Below are positions 55,405 through 64,000 of a stretch of 64,000 nucleotides of DNA, piece after piece. The position numbers and the translations under genes were made by a program. The notes beneath the pieces were generated by a model. The model saw only the letters and a program-made list of their open reading frames with translations, had not been told where the DNA came from and did not search any database. The stretch is from Odontocerum albicorne (lineage: Eukaryota; Arthropoda; Insecta; Trichoptera; Odontoceridae), in NCBI GenBank assembly GCA_949825065.1, contig OX463842.1, forward strand, positions 5,173,723 to 5,237,722, in the 5' to 3' direction. How positions within the stretch are numbered: the stretch's first letter is position 1; each line of letters opens with the position of its first letter.

Positions 55405-55575
55405 CGGCTCAGCAGGGTCCATATGTCTGTGGCATTTGTGGGAGGGAGTGCGCATCCAGAATCGGATTGTTCTCTCACAGAAGATCACACGATCGATGTG
55501 GGAGAACGGTTCAGGACTGACGTTGGAGTGGCGAGGGGATCCTCGACTGCGAGGCCCGGCAATGATGAGATGTGT
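55405..55575 (+). repeat. SINE2-related fragment
   Basis: 'aggactgacgttggagtggc' and 'gaggggatcctcgactgcga' (55513-55555) match the SINE2 3' module. The preceding 55405-55510 is GC-rich and unassigned. It is embedded in the tail of the 40-bp array. Confidence 0.6.
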
Positions 55576-55599
55576 TATAAGTACATTCATACACTTCGG

Positions 55600-56184
55600 T
55601 CTCATTCTTTCCTTATTAAATTTTATGTTTTGTTATCTCATACCTACTATTTGGCCGTTTGACAAAAAAATCCATTTCTCTGGAAAAGTTTTAATAAAAA
55701 AAAAAATGTATTTCTATAATGATGTAACGCAACACAAGTCATAATTTTATCTACCAAATTAGTTTTTTCTTCTAGATAGAGTAAGAAATACAAAATTTGA
55801 AAAACTCGGAATTTGGAAGGGCTTTTAGCTTAAATAGAAAGGTCTTAGCCGCAGTGGCATAACAATGGGAGAAACGAGTGTCCTTATGCAAATATGACCA
55901 GCAGGTCACTACAAGAGTGAAGAAAGCAGATTGAGCTATTATGTTAAGACAAGCAGGAATTGGACCGGGAGATTGTGAAAGAGTTGGCAAAATACTCAGC
56001 AAAGTAAAACGTCGTTACGCCTGATGAGGCAAAATAAATCTATAAATATCCAAACAATATTAACAGGGACGATGAATTTCAACTCAAATCAGCACGGTAC
56101 CCCATAGTCAAACCGAAACGATGACTAGATGACTTCAACTTTTGTGGAAGCTACGCGTTTGTTCTCCAGTGTGACGGACCCATG
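55600..56184. other. No gene recognised
   Basis: Mixed sequence; the 55772-56002 reverse frame has no domain. Possibly an old LINE, not supported. Confidence 0.4.
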
Positions 56185-56188
56185 CACT

Positions 56189-56649
56189 TTTAGCGGATGT
56201 CCTTTTAGGACGCCATGATGATTTTGATTGTTTGGTATTTAAATAAAATACGTCAATTAGCAATGCGGAAAAAGAGAGTGAATGAATCAATGAATAATAA
56301 ATAATAATTAATGATGCTTTATTTATCGGTAAGTGGGTATTTATACATTTCAGAATGGGCGCGGGAGTGCGCCCGCAATATATTTTTATCTCGCTTCTGT
56401 GCGTGCAGAGATGGTCGATTGAAATATTGCAGGCATCGCAAATAATATTGTGGGTAGACAATTTGTTGGCGAAAACGGCGAGACAGCGTGATGCGTTCTC
56501 TTTCTACTGTGGAATGTATCGTAAATAATATTTGTGGGTAAACAATTTCAATGTTTTGGTATGCGACCTTTGGACATATTCAAAGGTCGTTTCGTCGGTC
56601 GTTGACCGTGTGTGTTGACAATATTTCAGCGACGACAGTAGTTTCTACA
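56189..56649 (+). mobile_element. Solo LTR-like element, 461 bp, TSD CACT
   Basis: 'tttagcggatgtccttttag' to 'gacagtagtttctaca', flanked by CACT at 56185-56188 and 56650-56653. It is closely similar along its length to 38669-39148 ('gggcgcgggagtgcgcccgc', 'tggaatgtatcgtaaata', 'gtttcgtcggtcgttgaccg'). No internal coding region. Confidence 0.8.
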
Positions 56650-57368
56650 CACTCATGTTACGGGTGAGATTCGAATATAGGCCAAACGTCATCCGGGGTG
56701 CATCCACTTATGACAAAGTGAACTACAAACAACCCCTGAATATGAAAACTGCAACGTTGGCACCATAAGTCCAACCACGTGGTACAACATTTTGAAAGAC
56801 TTTATACAAACAATGACGATGATAATTAATTGATAAAACTTTCCTTACATCTTTAGAAGAGCCAAATAAAATGGCAAAATTATGCAAAATATGGCACAGT
56901 AAAGCAGATTTCCCCGATATAAATATGTAGAAGGAAAAAGCATTCTAAAGTACGAGTGAGGATATTTGTCTTTACGAACCAGAGAGGAGTTTTCCCGCCT
57001 CTGAGAAGCCGCACTGTGAGGTGTAAGTGGAAAAACTTCCTTACTTTCCCCGCTTTCCCATATTGGCAGCGTTACGGGGCTAGGGTGGTAGCGGCCGGGG
57101 GTGGAAATATTATTCTTTGGGGTATAAATTTACATTTGTTGGAAAACTTTGACGGGTATCATTTTAACAAGAGGCATCCTAAACCAGGTGACTCGTCCTG
57201 GTGGAGGTTCATTTTGACAACTTGGTTGTTTAAAAAAAATAATTTAAGAAGTTTTAAAATAAATATAAATAAAAAAATCCTTTCGTAACATGAAGGTCAT
57301 TATCATAGTAACCAGGTGGTGGAACTTCTATTCTCAATAGTAATAATAATAATAAAGAGCAATATTTA
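56650..57368. other. Unassigned, GC-richer patch at 56980-57220
   Basis: A 110-codon frame (56956-57288) reads 'RVVAAGGGNIILWGINLHLL' in its middle. I recognise no domain, and coding status is uncertain. Confidence 0.35.
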
Positions 57369-57369
57369 T

Positions 57370-57540
57370 AGTGCCGTTTAGAGTGCAGACTCTCCTATGG
57401 GGCCCTGTAATTCAGGATTCGAACCCATTATTATTGACAAATAAAAATATTACAAAAAAACACAAGTTGGGTATAAGGATATGAAGGTAGTGACTATTAA
57501 TTTGTTGTTGATTCAACGGCAGTAAGGGTTAGGTCAGGTA
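57370..57540 (-). repeat. R5 dispersed repeat
   Basis: 'gtgccgtttagagtgcagac', 'aggattcgaaccc' (box B reverse), 'attattgacaaataaaaata', 'aaggatatgaaggtagtgac'. It is the inverse of 17345-17520. Confidence 0.6.
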
Positions 57541-57544
57541 ATTT

Positions 57545-57948
57545 ATGGTAGTCGGAATGCATGCTGGTAACGTCTGTATGTATTTTAGAGGTATATTATG
57601 CTATAGTGGGATTTTGAGTGTGACATGTGTGTAACAAAACCTAGTTACAATGGAGGTGAGTGTAACAAAAGTATATTTCAATACAATTAACAATAATAAA
57701 AAAAGATAAATGAATGTAAAAAACGAAAGTAATACTTTCATGCAAATACGTCTGGTGGATTTATTTCTTAAAAGCAAATTCTTCCGATTAAATAGTTTTT
57801 TTCATAATTATTAACTGTTTCCAAGATCATGTCTTCAACATAAGTTTATGATTACAACAACATTTGAAAAGAAGTTTATGAATACAACAACATTTGAAAA
57901 AAAAGTAAAACATTCTAAATAAAACATTTACACATATGTATGTTATAT
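57545..57948. other. No gene recognised
   Basis: AT-rich. 'gtttatgattacaacaacat' is partly repeated near 57866. Confidence 0.4.
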
Positions 57949-57952
57949 ATCT

Positions 57953-58359
57953 TTTAGGGAAATGTCCCTTAAAGGTATATGATGATTATAATTGTTGATA
58001 AATAAATAAAACACGTTAGATCGCAATGCGGAAAGAGAGTGAATCGTTTATTTTGATAGTACGTAGGTATTTATAACATTTCAGAATGGGCGCGGGAATG
58101 CGCTCGCGATATGCTTCTATCTCGCTTCTGTGAATGCAGAAATGGTCAATTGTAGTATTGTAGGTAACAATCTATTTACGGAACCGGCGAGACAGCGTGG
58201 TGCGTTATCTCTCTAGTATGTAGTGCGGTCCGCTCGCTACGGGATGACTGGCCGGCGGGTGATCTTTGGACTTGACAATATTCAGCGGCGTTGAATATTG
58301 TCACGAATACGAATACGAATGTATGCGACAATATTCAGCGGCGACCGTGGATCCCTACA
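57953..58359 (+). mobile_element. Solo LTR-like element, 407 bp, TSD ATCT
   Basis: 'tttagggaaatgtccctta' to 'gtggatccctaca'. ATCT at 57949-57952 is repeated at 58360-58363. It carries 'gatcgcaatgcggaaagaga', 'gggcgcgggaatgcgctcgc' and 'gcgacaatattcagcggcga'. 'tattcagcggcg' is duplicated near the end. More diverged than the other two. Confidence 0.8.
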
Positions 58360-59530
58360 ATCTTAAAAAAATTAATAATAATATTAAAAATGTTACAATA
58401 AGAAAAATAATTTTCCCCAGAAGGAGTTTAATGCCACATGAAAAACATCTATAAAAAGGTGAAACGCGGTTGAAAAGTGTGATTGCGCACTACTCACTGG
58501 CAACATCAGCAATGGACGTTATTTCAATATAATATAAACGATTGAAATGTGCGATTTGAATAAAACAAAAATTCTATTTAAAATATCGAGCGTTATGATT
58601 ATTCAACGGAAATACAGATATTTTGAAATGTTTCCACTACAATAGACACCCTGCATACTCACGTTCCGTGTATAATATTATATCCGTGTGATGTCGGCCT
58701 TTTTCCTTTCTTGGTCCGCCATTTTGCTATATCGGGGTATCTTTGTACGGATGATCGGCCGGTTTACACGCATCATTAAACTCCTGGGAAACTGGGGTAC
58801 GCCGGCGGTGTGCCTAAGCTGTTTTTGTTCCTGCTTGTAGAATTTATCGATTCGTTTGAGCGTGAAATAGTCGCAAGATAATAATAATATGTTCCCATCA
58901 CAATGACAGGTCGTGACGTATATGTTACCACCACTAGACACCCGTGAGATGCTTATTCTACTACATCGTGTAGGCACACTAAAGCGTCACCTGTACGCTC
59001 GTTAGTTACAATCGGGTTTCACGTTTCTTCGCTTTACAAACTTTTATTTCCTCATTTTTGACTGTGATAACGATGTCACATAATTTTATTGACATTTGAA
59101 ACCACGCGGAAGGGAAAATATAGGAATACGAAATTAAATATGTTTGTTTTCTTTAAATATTTTTGAAAATAGGGTGTGGGCTGAAAAACATCCGGTGTCC
59201 CCGTGGCTGGGTTCGCCCTATATTGGTGGGGTGTATCTTGGCCGAGGGGCTGTTATTAGATGAGCCCAGACCTTTTGATAGCTTCTGTATTTAATGTATT
59301 ATCTGCAATTTATGTGTTTTAGAAGTGTTATTTAAATATATTTTGTACATACTATGTTGCTGTCAATAAACCTATATTTATTTTTTTATTTAAAATGAGA
59401 TCGTTTTAGGAAAACTACGGAGAGATTTTAAAATCCTAGTCACATTATAAGCGTGAAAAAATATGCTACATTCAAATTTATACGCATATCTACGTTAAAT
59501 AATGATTTAAACAAACGGTAATAAAGTCAA
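58360..59530. other. No gene confirmed; GC-rich island at 58640-59000
   Basis: The island has a 100-codon reverse frame (58977-58678) with 'FTLKRIDKFYKQEQKQLRHT' and ending 'SKMADQERKKADITRI'. No family recognised. 59170-59260 is a second GC-rich patch. An 'aataaa' follows near 59366. Confidence 0.35.
58690..58735 (-). promoter_or_regulatory. Possible YY1-like start context on the minus strand
   Basis: The reverse strand reads 'caaaatggcggaccaag', similar to the AANATGGCGGC motif bound by YY1-type factors and often seen at translation starts. The frame it opens stops after 15 codons. A donor-like 'gtgagtatg' follows. Speculative. Confidence 0.15.
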
Positions 59531-59533
59531 TAA

Positions 59534-59780
59534 ATAAAACACTTATTTCATATTTTTGTGTTCGCCACTGGTTTATTTTGAGTTTAATACCGGTTTTGAA
59601 CACCTCCGTCTTCATCATCAGGTGAAGATAAACGTTTATCTTAGTAAACTCAAAATAAACCAGTGGTGAACACAAAAATATAAAATAAGTGTTTTATTTA
59701 CTTATTTTATTTCTTTTTACATAAAATATGGCACCATAAAGTGAAACTAAAGTCTTTTCGAAGATTCAAGAGGTAATGAA
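59534..59780. repeat. P2 foldback repeat, copy 2
   Basis: Left arm 59534-59587 ('acttatttcatatttttgtg', 'ttcgccactggtttattttg') and right arm 59643-59698 ('caaaataaaccagtggtgaa', 'cacaaaaatataaaataag') are nearly perfect inverses with a loop of about 55 bp containing 'cttcatcatcaggtgaagat'. Then 'atggcaccataaagtgaaac' as at 44798. Confidence 0.85.
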
Positions 59781-59924
59781 ATCGTTGGAATGTTCTCGAT
59801 ATTTGATGATTAAAAGAAAAATTAACAGTAATCCCTCCATTTACGCGGTAAATTGGTTCTGTAGGATACCTACGTCCCTAAATAAATAAATAATTGTCAA
59901 ACATAATTTGTTGTCAAAATAAAT

Positions 59925-60287
59925 TGTAAACATACAGGGTCAACGACCGATGAATCAACCTCTGAACAATCTACAATTGTCACATACTAGAAACGTCAAC
60001 AATGTGTACTCAAAAATAGTATTTACGCTTTGTCTCGCCGTCTCGGCAAATAAATATCCTACCCGTTATACTAGGGCACGCGCAGGAGTGAGACAAAGTA
60101 TATATCGCGGGTGCATTAACTTACAACTATAAAATACCTACTTGTAGACAAATAAAGATTATTATTAACTCGACCGTTCATTGATTATTCACTCTCACTT
60201 TTATCCGCATTCCTGAGTTTTGTATTTATTTTAAATACAAGACATATCAAAATCATCACGACGTATCAAGTTAAGCATCACGCTAAA
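59925..60287 (-). mobile_element. LTR-like element, antisense, 363 bp
   Basis: Runs from 'tgtaaacatacagggtcaac' (reverse of the end) to 'aagcatcacgctaaa' (reverse of TTTAGCG). Inside are 'gtctcgccgtctcggcaaat', 'attcactctcacttttatcc' and 'caaaatcatcacgacg'. Block order matches the other LTR-like copies. Flanking 4-mers (aaat and gttg) do not match, so no target duplication. Confidence 0.65.
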
Positions 60288-60526
60288 GTTGCAAGAATGA
60301 ATAAAATTCCCTTTATCCGTGACAAGTATAAAATAAGACACAATACAAAGTGGGGGATCAGAGTATTTGATGTTGGTCTTACCGGACATGATTATGCAAG
60401 CCAATTTGTGTAGGCATATCTTGTTGAATATATATCAAAGAGATTTCAATACTTGCAGCTTGTCTGCGCCTTCTTTTTCTTTTAGGTTCCTGATAACTAG
60501 CAACAGTTCTATGTCATTTGACTCTA
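60288..60526. other. No gene recognised (may be decayed LINE8)
   Basis: Could be the 3' part of the LINE8 fragment that follows; no readable domain. Confidence 0.35.
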
Positions 60527-60527
60527 T

Positions 60528-60765
60528 CTACTGCTGTTGGCTCCCAGTTGTGCGTGATTGATCAATAATGATTTCAAGCGTACAAAGTACTACGTCCTTA
60601 TACGAGTATTTCTTACGCTGCTTCCTGTGTTTTCTTCTGCCTTCCGCCTGCACGCCAAAAAGGACATTTCTTGGAAGTCTGTACTCAGGCACGTGTCCAG
60701 ACCAACGTAAGCGAGCACGTGACACCAGAATGTCGATGCTAAAGCAAGTTCCAGGAATATAACGT
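60528..60765 (-). pseudogene. LINE8 C-terminal remnant with 6-bp insertion
   Basis: The reverse frame reads 'RLRWSGHVPEYRLPRNVLF', 'GVQAEGRRKHRKQRKKYSYK' and 'DVVLCTLEIIIDQ'. It fits a LINE motif 'RLRWAGHV.RMPD.RLP..VLYGEL..G.R..G....RYKD..K..L'. The family has R/K-Y-K-D, but here it is K-Y-S-Y-K-D because of an extra 6 bp forming TACGAGTA at 60601-60608 (plus strand). Only the C-terminal end is present. Confidence 0.7.
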
Positions 60766-60879
60766 CAATGGAGTAATTTTATGATTAAGTATGTAAAATA
60801 GATGATCTGTATAATATATGATACGTATTCTATTATTATTTAGTTTAAAAAGTTTTAACTTATTTTAAATAAGTCTACA

Positions 60880-61330
60880 TAAGTTGTAACTTTGTAATTT
60901 ATTTTTATCGAACACTCTTTATTCCACTTTTTTGTAACGGTATAACCCTACCGGTTTCAAGGCTTTCACCTCATCTTCAGTTTCTATCGATGATGCCAAA
61001 TTCTTACATATCATTAGTAACGGAAATAAATGGGACAGAATAGAGGCCCTAGAAATTTTTAAGTAAGTAAATCGATCCGAACATCTGGTGAACAGTTATA
61101 TCCCAAAAATCTCTCCGCTTTTGGCCGGAATCGTCCCAGGCCTCCCTCACCCCTCAGCCCCCAACCGTTGAAACGTGTATATCGGTACCAGTTCGAACAA
61201 CATTTAGTCTTGTTTGTGCTCCCCTGAAGATGAGGTGAAAGCCTTGAAACCGGTAGGGTTTTGCTGTTACAAAAAAGTGGAATAAACAGTGTTTGATAAA
61301 AATAAATTACAATGTCTTTAAACCTCCACA
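60880..61330. repeat. P1 foldback, copy with leader on the right arm
   Basis: The left inverted arm (60890-60980) ends 'ggctttcacctcatcttcag'. An interposed 61-bp unrelated stretch follows. The right arm with leader (61075-61325) has 'ccgaacatctggtgaacagt', 'cagcccccaaccgttgaaac', 'gctcccctgaagatgaggtg', 'gccttgaaaccggtagggtt', 'gtggaataaacagtgtttga'. The arms carry the same tail. Confidence 0.85.
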
Positions 61331-61409
61331 ACGTTAATGCCTTAACTATAAACAATAAGTTGTAATAGATAATTAAATACTTATTTTGATGAAATCAGTG
61401 AATATACTA

Positions 61410-62637
61410 GGTTAGTCAAAGAGTTTTGAAAGCGGAAATGAAAATACATGTTTTTTGGGGGGAAATCACTTTTATTGCTCAGTATAGTCTCCCATAAGAT
61501 CAATACACTTGGTCCAACGATCTTCCAACTTTGTTGTCCCATCACGGATGTGACTTTCTGGAAGGCCTGCAAAATACTCCTATACGACGGCTATAACCTC
61601 ATCGTTTGATGAAAAATGCTTTCCACGAAGGAATTTTTTGAGGTGTGAGAACAGCCAGAAGTCAGAGGGAGCTAAATCTGGCGAATAGGGTGGATGTTGC
61701 AACAATTCGTACCCCAATTCACTGATTTTCGCGATGGTTTTTTGAGCTGTGTGAGCAGGTGCATTGTCTTGATGATAAATGATTTTTTTTTATCTGCAAA
61801 CCGGGTCTTTTTTCACAATTTTTTTTATCCAACTTGTCCAAAAGGTCACAATAATAATCAGAGTTGATTGTCTTACCAGTTTGGAGATAATCTATCAATA
61901 AAATTCCTTTTGCATCCCAAAAAACTGACGCTAACACCTTCTTGGCCGATTTCTGGACACGAACTCGCTTCGGAGCCAAAGTGCCTGGTTCACACCACTC
62001 CTTAGCCTCTTGTTTTGATTCAGGATCATGGTGGTAGACCCAAGTCTCATCCATGGTGATGAATCGACGCAGAAAATCCTTTTTATCCTTTCGAAATTGC
62101 TCCAAATGTTGCTCAGAAAGTCGCATTCGAACGTGTTTTTGTTGCATTGTTAGCAAATGCGGCACCCATTGTGCACACAGTTTTTTGAAACCCAAAACTT
62201 CAGCTAAAATATACCATGTTGTTCCATGTGAGATGTCTATGGTGTCAGCTATCACATCCACAGTCGATCGATGATCTTCTAAAACCATATCCTGTATTTT
62301 CGCTATGATTTCTGGTGTTGATGCACTTTTTGGACGTCCTGAGCGTGGATCGTCTTCAACGCTTGTACGGCCACGCTTAAACTCCAAAACCCATAGGTGA
62401 ACGGCTGAAAATGAAGGAGAAGACTCCTTTAATACTTTCACCATCTTTGCATGGATCTCAGTAGCCGATAAACCTTCCAAAACAAAGAATTTAATCACTG
62501 CACGATATTCGTATTTTTCCATTGTTAAAAAATACATTTTGAGTACGTTCTTATGAAAGATGAAATATTAAAATGGCGTAGAAATTTTGGTTTTCTACTG
62601 CTCCATAGATGTCGCTTTCAAAACTTTTTGACTAACC
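61410..62637 (-). mobile_element. Near full-length mariner, 1228 bp
   Basis: TA at 61408-61409 and 62638-62639 flank inverted repeats GGTTAGTCAAAGAGTTTTGA (left) and GGTTAGTCAAAAAGTTTTGA (right, inverted). Size and TIR length are normal for mariner. The single gene is transcribed on the minus strand and is broken by one frameshift and one stop, so the copy is young but dead. Confidence 0.95.
61472..62522 (-). pseudogene. Mariner transposase (DD34D), one frameshift and one stop
   Basis: The transposase would bind its terminal repeats and cut and paste the element at TA sites. The likely start is the ATG at 62522 ('MEKYEYRAVIKFFVLEGLSA'); an upstream in-frame ATG at 62537 is less usual. Domains in order: N-terminal helix-turn-helix; 'FKRGRTSVEDDPRSGRPKSA'; linker motif 'WVPHLLT'; first catalytic D in 'FITMDETWVYHHDPE'; 'VLASVFWDAKGILLIDYLQT'; second D in 'QDNAPAHTA'; third D in 'PPYSPDLAPSDFWLF', exactly 34 residues later. 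The frame is lost in an A-run near 61785-61792, just before QDNA. A TAG lies at 61580-61582 ('AVV*EYFAGLPES'). All three D residues remain in the DNA. Length about 345 residues is normal. Irritans-like affiliation is inference. Confidence 0.9.
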
Positions 62638-62743
62638 TATTAGTGGAGGCCTTTAACACAATTTATTCCATGTTGGGTAATAAGGAAGCGCTCTTGAGGT
62701 GATCGTGATGACCGGGAAACAGTGCAATATCAAATTATCTGAG

Positions 62744-63125
62744 TTGCATGGCCGCGCGGTAACGCACTGGACTTGCGAAAGATTGCCGGATCGAACCCTG
62801 TCCTATGCTACTCCCATCGAATGACATAGGAATTTTTTTCGTCTGGTATTCGGAAGGATCCTTATGGATATCTATGACTTTGGTCATCTTTGTTCTTTTT
62901 TTTAAAGAAAAAACATGCCGGTGTGCTAAGATTGTCTCAATTTGGTGTGTCATCGGATCCAGTACAAAGATGTGGCTGGTGAGTTTGCTGGTAAGCGACA
63001 GCTCACTCACTAAAAGAGCAGAAAGGAAGAAAAAAACATATATTCCATGGCACAGCTTCGCTTTTGAACTGAATTGATGTTGGAATAGTATGCTAGCTTT
63101 CAACGACGACAAGGACCGAATTAGC
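62744..63125 (+). repeat. SINE2, full length
   Basis: tRNA-like head with box A 'tggccgcgcggtaa' (62749) and box B 'ggatcgaaccc' (62788). The body reads 'ttttttcgtctggtattcgg', 'catgccggtgtgctaagatt', 'ggtgagtttgctggtaagcg', and the end reads 'cttttgaactgaattgatgt'. It lacks the SINE1 tail, so it probably depends on a different LINE. Confidence 0.8.
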
Positions 63126-63129
63126 AAAA

Positions 63130-63957
63130 ATACTAAAGAAAGTGCTACTTTTATTTATTTAAATTAAAGGTAACATACTCGTATATGGGGACACACAAAA
63201 AAAAATGGCTTAAAGTTTTAAATGAAGAGACGTGTTTATTGAACATTGATTAAAAAAAGGTATTTTTTTTATGTTATCGTCATTTCAATTTCAGTCGAAT
63301 GTTAGCAAACAGACATTTGTAAGCTTTGTGATTTTGTCTAGAACTCGGAGAATAGGTATCTATTTGTTTTTACGAGCAAATGAAAGTTATCTGAGCTTGT
63401 TTGTTACATAAGTTAACAAAGTGAATATAATCAAAGAGATTGCCAATATTATCAGTGACATTAATTGCTTCACAGATCATATGGCATAAAGATATTTTTA
63501 TTTGCTGTCATATGTGAAAGGTATATACATTTTACGTAATAGTTATATAAAAGTCAGTTTGTTATATGAGAATGTGATCTAATAAAAACAAAAATAATCG
63601 CACATTCAAACACAATGATTTAACGCTCAAATGTGAAAAAAACCTACACAGTAAACTTAAATTGAAGTGAGAGGTCTGTTTTGTTTTTCAAAAGCATTGT
63701 CAAACTACGAGTACATTCAATACGTTGCTTACCAAGCTTATAAAGCAAAATATTTTCAAGAACATGAATGGAGCCGAACATCCTGACAGGTTGAAAACCC
63801 CTAGCTTTTGAACGACCAGCCCTCATTAAACTTTAATACAATAATAATATATTCCCCCATCTTTTGATGTGAAACAAGATGAAAGACACTTTAATTTAAG
63901 TTTATTGCGTAATTAAATTTTTAACATTTAAGTGTTGTATCATTTTGTTAAAAAATC
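63130..63957. other. No gene recognised
   Basis: AT-rich, no domain. TACTCGTA at 63176 and TACGAGTA at 63706. Confidence 0.45.
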
Positions 63958-63958
63958 G

Positions 63959-64000
63959 GAATCTATATAATTAAAATGTAAATGTTCGTACGTTAAAAAT
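63959..64000 (-). mobile_element. R7 element end, cut by the window edge
   Basis: 'atctatataattaaaatgta' then 'aatgttcgtacgttaaaaat' is the inverse of the R7 end at 52195-52236 ('acgaacatttacatttttat'). Confidence 0.6.

Overview
The window is eukaryotic, AT-rich, repeat-dense DNA, and I could not find one convincing host gene, rRNA or tRNA in 64 kb. Arthropod-type mariner transposases, tRNA-derived SINEs and many decayed non-LTR (LINE) fragments point to an insect. One LINE family, called LINE2 here, has a 3' end that resembles a repeat I know from Lepidoptera (antisense: short ACAT runs, then 'catcacgc', then 'ggggtag.cagag'). My best guess is Lepidoptera or the sister order Trichoptera, by inference only. 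Family names (LINE1-8, LINE-C, SINE1-5, P1, P2, R5, R7) are local labels.

Layout. 0-9 kb: P1 foldback repeats, a LINE2 copy swollen by a 49-bp minisatellite, a mariner fragment, and two 50-bp arrays, one about 2.2 kb long with a 549-bp higher-order repeat. 9-17 kb: LINE1 copies (one inverted, one a chimeric three-unit tandem), a 33-bp minisatellite made from LINE2, LINE2 and LINE4 remnants, and a (TA)n tract. 17-28 kb: SINE1 copies, a Helitron-like element with internal tandem repeats, a concatemer of SINE1 tails inside a LINE2, a mariner 3' half and a mariner MITE. 28-42 kb: LTR-like elements, LINE2/3/5/6/7 fragments, P1 foldbacks, a full SINE1 and a second Helitron-like end. 42-54 kb: a head-to-head mariner, P2 foldbacks, a 95-bp-arm palindrome, LINE-C, LINE1, and a SINE2 split by a LINE1. 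54-64 kb: a deleted mariner inside a tandem array, solo LTRs, LINE8, a P1 foldback and a nearly full-length mariner with one frameshift and one stop.

The elements are related and nested. SINE1 and LINE1 share their 3' tail. Several minisatellites are amplified pieces of LINE2, SINE2 or LINE1. Three LTR copies have perfect 4-bp target duplications, one confirmed by an empty site in a paralogous repeat. The most unusual signal is an 8-mer, TACTCGTA or its reverse complement, present 18 times by my count. In at least four places a paralogous repeat or conserved coding motif shows it arose as a 6-bp insertion at a TA. This looks like a transposon excision scar (TA + CTCG + TA). The mariner at 54.2-55.2 kb has a right end reading CTCG-TA, so that family is a candidate source.
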